Below are positions 1-7,618 of a stretch of 23,700 nt of DNA, piece after piece. This DNA is from an uncultured Clostridia bacterium. Lineage in GTDB: Bacteria > Bacillota > Clostridia > Peptostreptococcales > Anaerovoracaceae. Every line of letters begins with the position of its first letter. Positions within the stretch are counted from its first letter, which is position 1. Position numbers and translations under genes: made by a program. Under the pieces are notes generated by a model. That model was not told the origin of the DNA and made no database searches. It was given only the letters and a program-made list of their open reading frames with translations. The DNA is taken from assembly GCA_937889655.1 (NCBI GenBank), contig CALBZG010000092.1, positions 1 through 23,700 on the forward strand. Direction: 5' to 3'.

Positions 1-41
1 GGCAGCGGAGTGATGATTTTCGGCAATGAGTCTCTCAGCAT
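1..41 (-). CDS. 5' end of an unidentified gene, cut by the left edge
   Basis: An ATG at 41 (minus strand) sits six bases after AGGAGGT (complement at 48-54), a near-ideal ribosome binding site, and an open frame runs off the left edge. The visible protein starts MLRDSLPKIITPL. Thirteen residues are too few to assign a family, so no function is proposed. It lies downstream of udk on the same strand, after a gap of 144 bp that may contain its own promoter. Confidence 0.6.
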   Translation of the reverse strand, partial: MLRDSLPKIITPL

Positions 42-68
42 TTTTTTACCTCCTATGAATAATCTTTT

Positions 69-96
69 TTAATATGATATTGGACATCGATGTTAA
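69..96 (-). promoter_or_regulatory. Possible weak sigma-A promoter for the left-edge gene
   Basis: On the minus strand TTAACA (complement at 91-96) is followed after 16 bp by TATTAA (complement at 69-74). It lies about 20 bp before the ribosome binding site of the left-edge gene. Both boxes deviate from consensus and the region is AT-rich, so this could be chance. No convincing hairpin terminator for udk was found in the 42-185 gap. Confidence 0.3.
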
Positions 97-185
97 AAGG
101 CTTTTTTCTATCAGGTACATGCCTGTTATTATTTTATCACATCAGGAATGCAAAGCCTACCCGTCGTTTTCTTTTCCACCAATAA

Positions 186-833
186 TTATTGTTGATTATG
201 ATGGTTTTCCATTTCTGCCAGCAACGAGTTGATTCTGTGGTTGATCATTTGTAAAGCAACCATATTGAAACCGCCTTCAGGCACTATAACATCCGCGACC
301 CTTTTACTTGGTTCCACAAATTGTTCATGCATCAATTTGACAGTGGTCATATATTGATTAATGACCGATTCCAGGCTTCTGCCCCGCTCCCGCACATCCC
401 TTAATATCCGACGTATAATGCGCACATCGGAATCAGTGTCTATGAAGACTTTAATGTCAAAAAGGTTGACCAACTCCTTGTTCTCAAAAATGAGTATCCC
501 TTCAACAATAATAACCTTGGAGGGGTATAAGGTAACGGTTTCCCTGGTTCTGTTATGGATGGTAAAATCATAAACAGGTCTTTCCACTTGCTTCCAGCTT
601 TTGAGCCTTTTGATATGCTCGATCATCAGATGCGTGTCAAATGCATCCGGGTGATCATAGTTGAGTTTTTCTCTTTCTTCAAAGCTTAAGTCACTGCGGT
701 CTTTATAATAGAAATCGTGGTTTATTATAGTTATCTGTTCATTAAATTCGCTTTTGATCTTGTTGATCATCGTGCTCTTGCCGCTGCCGGTCCCTCCGGC
801 GATCCCTATTACTATTACATCCTTTCCGTTCAT
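186..833 (-). CDS. udk: Uridine kinase
   Basis: This is a cytosolic uridine/cytidine kinase (215 aa) that phosphorylates uridine and cytidine to UMP and CMP with ATP or GTP in pyrimidine salvage. The P-loop GGTGSGKST lies near residues 14-22. It is followed by the family's NHDFYYKD substrate segment, a YDHPDAFD segment and an RR..RD..ERGR lid-like motif around residues 140-153. The length matches the family (about 205-215 aa). The start at 833 is preceded by AGGGATCACC. It lies 11 bp after the upstream beta-CASP gene, so the two are probably cotranscribed. The assignment is clear from sequence motifs alone. Confidence 0.95.
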   Translation of the reverse strand: MNGKDVIVIGIAGGTGSGKSTMINKIKSEFNEQITIINHDFYYKDRSDLSFEEREKLNYDHPDAFDTHLMIEHIKRLKSWKQVERPVYDFTIHNRTRETVTLYPSKVIIVEGILIFENKELVNLFDIKVFIDTDSDVRIIRRILRDVRERGRSLESVINQYMTTVKLMHEQFVEPSKRVADVIVPEGGFNMVALQMINHRINSLLAEMENHHNQQ

Positions 834-844
834 GGTGATCCCTT

Positions 845-2563
845 CTACTTATCTTGAATTCCATCCTGCGCCGGGCTGGTTTCCGAAATATCCATAATGT
901 TTTCACTTTCTCTGGAAACAACAGCTCCAAGGTTGAGCGAGCTCTTTTCCAATGAAAGAAGTATATTATTCATTTCTACCAGTTTCTTATCATCGACACC
1001 TTTGCCCAAAACCAAATTTGTATTAGCAAAAATTGCATTGAGAGAATTGTGGACGGTATTGACTCTTCTTCGGAACTCGTTTATCCCATCCTGATCGACA
1101 ATATCCTCTAAAACCTGCTGCATGGTTGAAAGTTCATCAGTTTCAAGCTCATACCCGCTAAATCCTTCGATGACGATAGGGCTGAAACCGAGTTTTTCCT
1201 TGACTTCTGAAGCAAAGTCCCTTTTCGCCTGAAGCTCGCCATGAACCAGAAATATGTGCTTCGGTTCTTTCTGGAATCCTGACAGCCAGTCCAGCAGTCC
1301 ATTTTTGTCCGCATGTCCGGAGAAGCCTTCCAAATCATATATTTCAGCATTTACATGGATCTCATCGCCAAATAATGTGAAGTCCTTCTGACCATCCACT
1401 ATCAGTCTTCCAAGTGTGCCTTCTGCTTGGTATCCTACAAAAATGATGCTGCTCTTAGGATTCCAGAGGTTGTATTTGAGATGGTGCCTGATCCTGCCCG
1501 CTTCACACATGCCGCTGGCAGAAATGATCACCTTCGGTGTTTTATCAAAATTTAAAAACCTGGATTCTTCTGTTGATCTTGTAAAAATAAGGTTTTTGAA
1601 ATCAAGAGGATGGTCACCCTTCAAGATGTATTCCCTCGTTTCATCATCAAAGACCTGCGCGTTGTTTCGAAAGACCTCTGTGGCATTTGTCGCCATCGGC
1701 GAATCCACATAAACCATGATATCGTCCAGTGTATCGCTTAATTCCGGGTGCTCTTCATAAAACCTGTTGAATTCAAATATAAGTTCCTGGGTTCTGCCCA
1801 CTGCAAAAGACGGGATGATGGCATTGCCTCCCCTTTTAATGGTTTTCAGTACGATTCCCAGCAATTCATCAACGCTTGCGCTGTTTGGCGGGTGGACCCT
1901 GTTGCCATAGGTGGCTTCCATGATCAGAAAATCGGCTTTTTTAATCTTTTTAGGATCCTTTAATATTGGACGATTGATCATCCCCAGATCCCCCGAAAAA
2001 ACTACTTTCGAAATCTTTTCGCCCTTGGGTTCTCCCTCATCGACCCACAACTCCACGATGGACGATCCCAATATGTGGCCTGCCTCATTGAAAACGACTT
2101 TCATCTCATCGTTGATTTCAAAAAGTTGATCATATAGATATGGCTTCACTAGTTTTAGTGCCGCTATGGCGTCATTGAACGTATAAAGAGGCTGTGCCCG
2201 GAAGGATTTTCCGGCTCTCTCCGCTTTTTCGTTTTTCCATTGAGCTTCTTTTTCGTGTATATAGCCTGAATCTTTCAGCATTACTTCCAGCAGGTCAGCC
2301 GTGGCATCCGTGCAATAAACCGGCCCTTTGAAACCCCTGTTCATTAAAAGAGGGATCCTGCCGCAATGATCTATATGCGAGTGACTGAGGATCACGCAAT
2401 CTATCTCGGACGGGTTAAAAGGAAAATCCTCGAAGTTCATTGCATCTTCTGCTTTACCCCCCTGAAACTGCCCGCAATCTAAAAGGACCTTATGTTTTTT
2501 TGTAGATATAAGATGGCAGGAGCCAGTTACTCCTTCCGCCGCACCGCAAAATTCAATTTTCAT
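845..2563 (-). CDS. Beta-CASP metallo-beta-lactamase-fold protein, RNA-processing type
   Basis: This 572-aa protein has the metallo-beta-lactamase core with the zinc motif HSHIDH near residue 60, a later FSGDLG motif, the beta-CASP insertion (YVDSPMA), the SGMCEAGR segment and the C-terminal GFSGHADKNGLLDWL and LVHGE motifs. The family comprises CPSF73/RNase J-like nucleases found in bacteria and archaea (COG1236 type), so an RNA endonuclease or exonuclease role is likely, but the substrate is unknown. After the core there is an extra C-terminal stretch of about 100 residues. The start at 2563 is preferred over the ATG at 2569 because GGAGG lies 9 bp upstream of the former but only 3 bp from the latter. 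It has its own promoter and is followed by udk. Confidence 0.85.
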   Translation of the reverse strand: MKIEFCGAAEGVTGSCHLISTKKHKVLLDCGQFQGGKAEDAMNFEDFPFNPSEIDCVILSHSHIDHCGRIPLLMNRGFKGPVYCTDATADLLEVMLKDSGYIHEKEAQWKNEKAERAGKSFRAQPLYTFNDAIAALKLVKPYLYDQLFEINDEMKVVFNEAGHILGSSIVELWVDEGEPKGEKISKVVFSGDLGMINRPILKDPKKIKKADFLIMEATYGNRVHPPNSASVDELLGIVLKTIKRGGNAIIPSFAVGRTQELIFEFNRFYEEHPELSDTLDDIMVYVDSPMATNATEVFRNNAQVFDDETREYILKGDHPLDFKNLIFTRSTEESRFLNFDKTPKVIISASGMCEAGRIRHHLKYNLWNPKSSIIFVGYQAEGTLGRLIVDGQKDFTLFGDEIHVNAEIYDLEGFSGHADKNGLLDWLSGFQKEPKHIFLVHGELQAKRDFASEVKEKLGFSPIVIEGFSGYELETDELSTMQQVLEDIVDQDGINEFRRRVNTVHNSLNAIFANTNLVLGKGVDDKKLVEMNNILLSLEKSSLNLGAVVSRESENIMDISETSPAQDGIQDK

Positions 2564-2585
2564 AAGCATTTACCTCCAGAATAAT

Positions 2586-2614
2586 ATTATACTCGTAAAT
2601 CCAGCCTTTTTCAA
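2586..2614 (-). promoter_or_regulatory. Sigma-A promoter of the beta-CASP/udk unit
   Basis: On the minus strand TTGAAA (complement at 2609-2614) and TATAAT (complement at 2586-2591) are separated by exactly 17 bp. The -10 box is perfect and the -35 box differs from consensus at one position. The expected transcription start is near 2579, giving a leader of about 15 bases that contains the GGAGG site. It lies in the short gap after the last gene of the pilus-like locus, so that locus and this unit can be transcribed independently. Confidence 0.8.
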
Positions 2615-2671
2615 TTGAATATCATCAAATCCAGCATGGTAAAGCTCGCACCGGCGGTGGATGAAGATAAA

Positions 2672-3100
2672 TTATTTGATCTCATAGCAGGATGAACGTT
2701 GAATTACAGGAAATCCCAAGGGGGCCTGGGTAAAGAGACTGCTGACATCCACTGAAATTGTTGCAACCACGCGCGGCAAGTGATTGATGTTGCCGGTACT
2801 GTAAGAGTATTGATCATCTTCATAGAGAAGGCTCAGAGCATACCCTTTTTCAACTCCGAGATTTTTGCATATATGCGTCAGATAATTCATACCATCTCTT
2901 TGACCTGCTTCATAGTCAAACACTATTCGCCCTTGTGCATATGCCTCTTCATCTAAAAGAAGTGCTGCCTGAGCAGCACATTCTTCCGATGCCATCTTGA
3001 AAATATTCTGGAGTTCTATATAGCGGCCCAATCCGCTATGAAAATTCATCAAATTAACATTTACAATCAGCAATCCAAGAAATACAATAAACACCTTCAT
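2672..3100 (-). CDS. Pseudopilin-like (TadE/TadF-like) protein, last gene of Tad-like locus
   Basis: This 142-aa protein starts MKVFIVFLGLLIV. A hydrophobic segment at about residues 3-18 is followed directly by a soluble domain whose first part (to about residue 60) is likely helical and whose remainder is mixed. That layout is typical of minor pilins and TadE/TadF proteins, but no signature clearly identifies the family. It has four cysteines (in AAEEC-like, HIC and SSC contexts) that could form disulfides outside the cell. AAGGGG precedes the start, and it lies 18 bp after the previous gene. The role as a minor pilin is inferred from position and topology; a locus-specific secreted protein of other function is possible. 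Confidence 0.55.
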   Translation of the reverse strand: MKVFIVFLGLLIVNVNLMNFHSGLGRYIELQNIFKMASEECAAQAALLLDEEAYAQGRIVFDYEAGQRDGMNYLTHICKNLGVEKGYALSLLYEDDQYSYSTGNINHLPRVVATISVDVSSLFTQAPLGFPVIQRSSCYEIK

Positions 3101-3118
3101 ATATTAACCCCTTATCTC

Positions 3119-3520
3119 TCACTCCAGATATTCACTGGCGGTATAGCTTTTGATCACGTAGGTATAAGTGTTTTTTTCCGGTTCAATTATGTAGTCTCCA
3201 CCGGCCATGACATGTTCAAGGACAACTTCCACCTCGTAATCTATAAACCTGTTTTCCCCTATGCTATACCTTGCTTGAGGATATTTCTGCAGGCTGTCTA
3301 CCCTGGCGGATGCCACCCCTCGGATGTTCTCGAGTTCAGATTTCAGGAGCTCCTTGCGCTCCTCCGAAAAGTAGCCTTCCAACTTAGCATCCTCCTTCGC
3401 CGCATATACAACTGCCTGGATCTGGTTGACAGTGTTGATATTTTTTTGATCATATCCCACTTGCATGAGAAAAAGCAGCAAAATAGGCAACACAGCTGTC
3501 AAAACGATAAATTGCTTCAT
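3119..3520 (-). CDS. Pseudopilin-like membrane-anchored protein of Tad-like locus
   Basis: This 133-aa protein begins MKQFIVLTAVLPILLLFLMQ, a single N-terminal hydrophobic helix (about residues 3-20). It is followed by an extracytoplasmic domain with an acidic helical part (residues 25-65) and a beta-rich C-terminal half. The topology fits a TadE-type pseudopilin. Its ATG overlaps the stop of the preceding 52-aa gene by four bases (ATGA), indicating translational coupling. The MKQ-hydrophobic start is shared with the two small proteins just upstream. No database-level family was recognised; the minor pilin role is inferred. Confidence 0.55.
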   Translation of the reverse strand: MKQFIVLTAVLPILLLFLMQVGYDQKNINTVNQIQAVVYAAKEDAKLEGYFSEERKELLKSELENIRGVASARVDSLQKYPQARYSIGENRFIDYEVEVVLEHVMAGGDYIIEPEKNTYTYVIKSYTASEYLE

Positions 3521-3675
3521 AGGATCTCCCCTGTGTAGGAACTTCTTGTTTCAATATTCTTTTCCCATGCCGTTCCAAGTCCAGTCAGGATCGATTTATC
3601 TCCTGAGCCGGCAATAAGTCCGTACATAAAAATTCCCAAAGCGATCATGGCTCCCAGCACCACCAGTTGTTTCAT
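3517..3675 (-). CDS. Small hydrophobic pilin-like protein B (52 aa)
   Basis: This short gene starts MKQLVVLGAMIALGIFMYGL and ends with a polar tail (ETRSSYTGEIL). The hydrophobic segment spans about residues 4-22. A GGGAAAGGGATGGGT stretch lies just before the ATG at 3675, and the stop overlaps the next gene's start (ATGA). The segment AMIALG is shared with the 48-aa protein encoded immediately upstream, so the two look like tandem duplicates. By position, after TadC-like and before the pseudopilins, and by size, it is a candidate major pilin subunit. Unlike classical Flp pilins, it has no charged leader and no Glu-Tyr pair after a cleavage-site glycine. Confidence 0.65.
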   Translation of the reverse strand: MKQLVVLGAMIALGIFMYGLIAGSGDKSILTGLGTAWEKNIETRSSYTGEIL

Positions 3676-3698
3676 ACCCATCCCTTTCCCTATCATGC

Positions 3699-3845
3699 TT
3701 AGCTGGCCGGTATCAGCATTTGACTCGTTATGCTGTTGTTGGCGGCGTCCGCCATACTTTCGGCTGTTGTTTCAAAACCTTTAAGAAATCCTGCAATGGC
3801 CAACCCAAGGGCGATCATAGCCACAAGCACGATGACCTGTTTCAT
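3699..3845 (-). CDS. Small hydrophobic pilin-like protein A (48 aa)
   Basis: This short gene has a strong ribosome binding site, AGGAGGTGAGGATGC, directly before the ATG at 3845. The protein starts MKQVIVLVAMIALGLAIAGF and continues with a polar, alanine-rich tail (residues 24-48), ending in TAA at 3699. One hydrophobic helix (about residues 4-20) followed by a short amphipathic segment is the architecture of Flp-type pilins. It follows the TadC-like gene by 17 bp. The strong ribosome binding site fits an abundant subunit. A classical prepilin leader and EY motif are absent, so the function is inferred from context; a small membrane accessory protein is the alternative. Confidence 0.7.
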   Translation of the reverse strand: MKQVIVLVAMIALGLAIAGFLKGFETTAESMADAANNSITSQMLIPAS

Positions 3846-3862
3846 GCATCCTCACCTCCTTT

Positions 3863-4507
3863 TCAAAAAAACATTTCAAACATCTCTTGCTGCTGTAAGT
3901 AGTATGTTGTATAGATGCAGTTTATACAGATCATCATCACATTTGCCACAATCGGTAAATATATGATATCGCTGATGGCTTCATCTCTTTTTTTCCGGGC
4001 AGTCATCCTGGCTTCCTTAATGGTTTTTTGGTGTGACAGCAGTATTTCAGAAAGGGCCACCGGATCCAATTCGTCCCATTGCAGTAGAAGCCCCGCGAAT
4101 TCTCTTCCCATGACAGTTCCGGTTTCTTCGGCAAATGCTTCAGCGGCTTCTCTTCTTTTATTCATTCGCAAGAGTGAAAGCATTTTCATATAAGCCGCTT
4201 TTAAAATGCAGTCCCGCTCTGCCAATTGAGTTATCAAAAAATCGCTCCCGATATTTCTGCCTTTCCCTAATGCACTGATATTGCGAATGAAAGAAAGGCT
4301 TTCGTAGATTTCTATGTCTATCTGCTCTCTTCTTTTTGCCTTCCAATATTCTGTATTCCTAAAATCCCAAAGGAAACCTTTTGTTTTATTGGCTATTTTT
4401 TCTGCTCTATTCCGGATGTTGAAGCGAAAATCTCCGGAAAATGCCAGAAAGATACCTGCGGAGAATATGATAAATATTAAAATCTCAACCGAATAGTTGC
4501 ATACCAT
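3863..4507 (-). CDS. TadC-like inner-membrane platform protein
   Basis: This 214-aa protein has a hydrophobic segment near residues 5-23 and another at about 180-204, flanking a long cytoplasmic helical domain rich in Lys, Arg and Glu. That matches a GspF/TadC-type half-platform, although it is shorter than many TadC proteins (about 290-330 aa). The start at 4507 is chosen because GGAAGGTG lies at the right distance; the upstream ATG at 4522 has only a poor ribosome binding site. It follows the TadB-like gene closely. In Tad systems TadB and TadC form the membrane complex on which the ATPase acts. The assignment relies on topology and gene order more than on residue motifs. Confidence 0.65.
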   Translation of the reverse strand: MVCNYSVEILIFIIFSAGIFLAFSGDFRFNIRNRAEKIANKTKGFLWDFRNTEYWKAKRREQIDIEIYESLSFIRNISALGKGRNIGSDFLITQLAERDCILKAAYMKMLSLLRMNKRREAAEAFAEETGTVMGREFAGLLLQWDELDPVALSEILLSHQKTIKEARMTARKKRDEAISDIIYLPIVANVMMICINCIYTTYYLQQQEMFEMFF

Positions 4508-4536
4508 TTTTTCACCTTCCATTTACCGGCTGATCA

Positions 4537-5481
4537 TCAAAAATCGAATTTCTGGTTATTGACTACTTCAACAATAATAATATTGACAAGGAACATCACC
4601 AAAATAGCAAGAATCAGCATAAATCCCTGGGATGTTCCGAATTGGTTTCGAAGATATTCATTCCATGGCAGTCCGACATATTTTATTGAAATCAGCACCG
4701 TTGCGGCGTACATGACAGGTATAAGGAAAATCACCATGCGTGTAGCTTCCGCATTGAGCCTCACTCTTTCTTCCCCCAGTATCCTCGCTTCTCGTAGCTG
4801 CAAAAACACGTCTTCCATAGCCAGTGACACGTTTTCACCCGTCTTTATGGCGGTCTTCAAATTGTATGCAAACATACGGGACCAGTTGGTGTTGATGGCA
4901 TAAGTAAAGCTGTCAGCGGCTTCCTTGATTGTGGCGTCAGCAATATTGTTTCTAGTTATATATAGTATTTTTAGCAGTAACCGGGTGCATGTTTCAGCTG
5001 TTTTAGGGTCTTCCGCCATTTTAGACATTGTTTCAAATGCGTTGAAACGGCAAATCCTGTATTGTGTCAAAAATTCGCCGATAAATGTTTCACCCTCAAA
5101 GCTGCTTTTCTTTCTGATATTTTCCAATCGGATTCTGATGATAAGGTATGGAAATATTGAAATCATGATCCCGGAGATCACTGCCGCCGATGGATCAAGG
5201 ACTTTGATAGCAGCCGCGTAAACGAATACAAATATGCATAGCGTCAATATGCAGAAAAACTTGGCTGATATTTTCCCCCTAAATACTGTTGACAGCATCA
5301 AATCCAGATGCCTGGTCATAAGGCCCGGTTCCTTTAATGCTCTTCTTCTTGCTCTCAGTCTTTTCCGCATCCTGATCTCCAGCACGACTTTTCGTATGGA
5401 TCTCCCAAATATCAAGTAAAGACCGGCGGCCAATAAGCCATAGTATGAAGCCGTTATGAAAATAGCCATATATTCTCTCAT
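4537..5481 (-). CDS. TadB-like inner-membrane platform protein
   Basis: This 314-aa membrane protein has a hydrophobic segment at about residues 5-25, a very basic loop (about 27-50), two closely spaced segments at about 75-94 and 98-117, a soluble helical domain (about 120-245), and two C-terminal segments near 249-266 and 286-306. This is the layout of TadB (GspF-like fold). The NLKTAIKTGENVSLAMEDV-type stretch resembles the GspF-family helical repeat. Its ATG overlaps the stop of the ATPase gene by four bases, indicating coupled expression. It would form the inner-membrane platform with the TadC-like protein. Confidence 0.7.
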   Translation of the reverse strand: MREYMAIFITASYYGLLAAGLYLIFGRSIRKVVLEIRMRKRLRARRRALKEPGLMTRHLDLMLSTVFRGKISAKFFCILTLCIFVFVYAAAIKVLDPSAAVISGIMISIFPYLIIRIRLENIRKKSSFEGETFIGEFLTQYRICRFNAFETMSKMAEDPKTAETCTRLLLKILYITRNNIADATIKEAADSFTYAINTNWSRMFAYNLKTAIKTGENVSLAMEDVFLQLREARILGEERVRLNAEATRMVIFLIPVMYAATVLISIKYVGLPWNEYLRNQFGTSQGFMLILAILVMFLVNIIIVEVVNNQKFDF

Positions 5482-6860
5482 AGCATCTCCGTTTTCCGAT
5501 TTGAATGATCTATTGCATTGGTCAGAAGTCTTATAAATTCTCTATATGACTTCGGGTCCTCTTCCAGCGCGGTTTCCTGTTTTTCAGGGGATATCACATC
5601 AAACCACTTCCAAGAATCATGTTCGTGGTCATAACCGCAAATCTTTTTCATTTCAATTTGCTGAGTTTTTCTGTTGAGAGACATTTCATAGATGCTCTTT
5701 AACCTTTTGCTATTTTTGTCAGCGAGTTGAATGAGGTGAAAAACAAAATCAAAGCTTGCCGCTACTCTTTGGGCCGTAAAATGGATATCCCCACCCATGC
5801 TTTTGACTATTTCTGCAGCGACATCATAGGGGAAATCGAGAGGTTCCCTTGAATGGAAGGTCATTTTGACCCTTCTTGTGCCTTTACTGGCTATTTTTAG
5901 AACGGTATCCAGTGCAATACCCTCCCTTGCTTCAGCCATAATGATATAATCCGCATCGCTCCTCATCAGATTCTTTGTGATGCTTTTCAATTTATCGTTG
6001 TCAGCCAGCAGCTGCACAATGGGTGCATCCGGCATCATTTTGTGAAGGGGGACTTCCGGATCCGTCTCTACCATCACGCCCTCCAGTTCTTTCGACTCCA
6101 GGTTCTGCCAGGTGGACAGGAACGTGGTTTTGCTTGTGCGAACAGCACCTGTCACCGCTATATTGAACCCCAAAGGCACCATTGCCTTGAACAGCGATAC
6201 GGCCTCCATGGGGATGGTGCCTCTTCCTGCTTGTTCTTCAAATGTATAGTTGGGGATGATGTACCTCCTGAATATGATGACATCCTGATCTTTCTTGACC
6301 ATATCTCCTCTGAAAATCGTCACTCTGGTACCGTCCAGCATATATAGTTCGTGAAAATCCCGATCAAGTCTCTCTTCCGGCTTGAGTAGCAGGAATGCCC
6401 TGACCAGTTGTTCACGGCGTTCCTTTCCGATCTGTTGTCTCTTAAGCACCATTTTGCCGTTTTCGAGAAAATAGATTCTGTTCCCTATCACCTTTGCGGA
6501 TGCTGATTCTTTATATCCTTCGGCAAACCATTGTGCTATTCCGGCCAAGCCCCAGTTTTCATGATAGATGGCATCATCCAGAGTTTCATACCATACAGGG
6601 TATTCCGTTTCGGCCCCTTTTACCCTCTCGATATGCTCTCTGATCTTGCTTTTAAAATAAGAAACTTCACGCTCATAACCAATAATTGCGTTTTTTTGGA
6701 TCTCCAGGGTTTCATGCATATTATCCCTGGAACAATCCCAATCATTTTGGAATGCATCGCTGACAGATCGGCACAAATCCTCAAAGGAAAAAACCCTTTG
6801 ATCGATTTCGTGATGTCGTGCCAGTCCCAAAATATGCTCATCTAAATAAAATTTTTCCAT
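5478..6860 (-). CDS. TadA/CpaF-like secretion ATPase with atypical Walker A
   Basis: This 460-aa protein has an N-terminal helical domain followed by a PulE/VirB11-type ATPase domain (about residues 165-400). Its order of motifs matches CpaF: an RYIIPN region near 199, a P-loop region at 237-246, an acidic box VETDPEV (264-270), a Walker B-like DYIIMAEAREG (304-314) and a His box MTFHSREP (333-340). The Walker A reads TGAVRTSKTT, with Ser in place of the usual second glycine; the lysine and threonine remain, so ATP binding is still plausible. The start at 6860 has GGAGG eight bases upstream and overlaps the preceding gene by 19 bp. It would power pilus assembly or secretion at the inner membrane face. 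Confidence 0.8.
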   Translation of the reverse strand: MEKFYLDEHILGLARHHEIDQRVFSFEDLCRSVSDAFQNDWDCSRDNMHETLEIQKNAIIGYEREVSYFKSKIREHIERVKGAETEYPVWYETLDDAIYHENWGLAGIAQWFAEGYKESASAKVIGNRIYFLENGKMVLKRQQIGKERREQLVRAFLLLKPEERLDRDFHELYMLDGTRVTIFRGDMVKKDQDVIIFRRYIIPNYTFEEQAGRGTIPMEAVSLFKAMVPLGFNIAVTGAVRTSKTTFLSTWQNLESKELEGVMVETDPEVPLHKMMPDAPIVQLLADNDKLKSITKNLMRSDADYIIMAEAREGIALDTVLKIASKGTRRVKMTFHSREPLDFPYDVAAEIVKSMGGDIHFTAQRVAASFDFVFHLIQLADKNSKRLKSIYEMSLNRKTQQIEMKKICGYDHEHDSWKWFDVISPEKQETALEEDPKSYREFIRLLTNAIDHSNRKTEML

Positions 6861-7618
6861 ATTTTGTTCCTCCGGGTTATAATCTCTCCAAAACCGGCAT
6901 TCTCTGACACGACTGATGCGATTTTGAAGATATCTGCCGAGTATTGGTCGTTTTCATATTCCAATAATGATTTCCTTTCAGCTTCGGCTTGATATTCATA
7001 TCCGCCCCTGGTAACTTTCATCAAAGAATCTTTCGGCAGCCACAACCTCTGAGAGATATATTTCATTGAATACGGTTCCTTCAAACTAAATTTGTTTAAT
7101 AAATAATAATCAAAATTTAAGGATAGCTTATCGTAGACCGCCGTATTTCGCTCATAGCGCTTAATGCTGGCTTCGTTCTGCGCCAAAATCATGCAATTCC
7201 TGTCGCTTTCCAAAAGGCCTCCCAAAGCCAAACCGCTGTCAACATCGCTACCGGTATCTGCAATGACAATATCGAACCTGGACTTCAGTTCCTTTAGGAG
7301 AATACGGGAATGATCGGGGAAATACCTGCGGTGCTCCATTTCATTTTCCAATCCTGCTATGACGTAAAAACGATCTCTTCTCCTGCAGCTTCTCAATAAC
7401 ATTTCGTCGATGGGCATCCCGCTTTCCAATCTGCTCTTGAAATGATCTATGGATATCATATCCCCGGCCATAAATTCCAGACTTTGCCGGCTGTTCAGGA
7501 AAATCAGTAGAATATTTGCTTCGCGCTTATACTCGGCAAGCATTTCAGCGACAGACTGTGAAATCATCGTGCACCCATTTTTATGATCGCTCCCATGAAA
7601 GCTGAATATCATACTCAT
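6842..7618 (-). CDS. TadZ/CpaE-like MinD-family protein with degenerate P-loop
   Basis: This 258-aa protein resembles the MinD/ParA fold. A glycine-rich GSDHKNGCT stretch at residues 9-17 stands where the deviant Walker A should be, and a hydrophobic strand ending in Asp (FDIVIADTGSD, about 115-125) stands at the Walker B position. The essential P-loop lysine before the threonine is replaced by cysteine. TadZ/CpaE proteins localise the Tad machine at the cell pole, and atypical P-loops occur in that group. Its start overlaps the stop of the CpaB-like gene (ATGA) and it overlaps the ATPase gene downstream, so it is firmly part of the operon. Identification rests on fold-level pattern and context. 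Confidence 0.65.
   Translation of the reverse strand: MSMIFSFHGSDHKNGCTMISQSVAEMLAEYKREANILLIFLNSRQSLEFMAGDMISIDHFKSRLESGMPIDEMLLRSCRRRDRFYVIAGLENEMEHRRYFPDHSRILLKELKSRFDIVIADTGSDVDSGLALGGLLESDRNCMILAQNEASIKRYERNTAVYDKLSLNFDYYLLNKFSLKEPYSMKYISQRLWLPKDSLMKVTRGGYEYQAEAERKSLLEYENDQYSADIFKIASVVSENAGFGEIITRRNKIWKNFI

Noticed and set aside
112..126. Near-palindrome CAGGCATGTACCTG (minus strand) in the gap after udk
   Set aside because: The arms are too short and there is no T-run or adjacent promoter overlap; it is compatible with chance, so it is not called as an operator or terminator.
2640..2671. Small CACCGCCGGTG inverted repeat after the last Tad-like gene
   Set aside because: The stem is 4-5 bp with almost no loop and no T-tract, so it does not meet the standard for a terminator.
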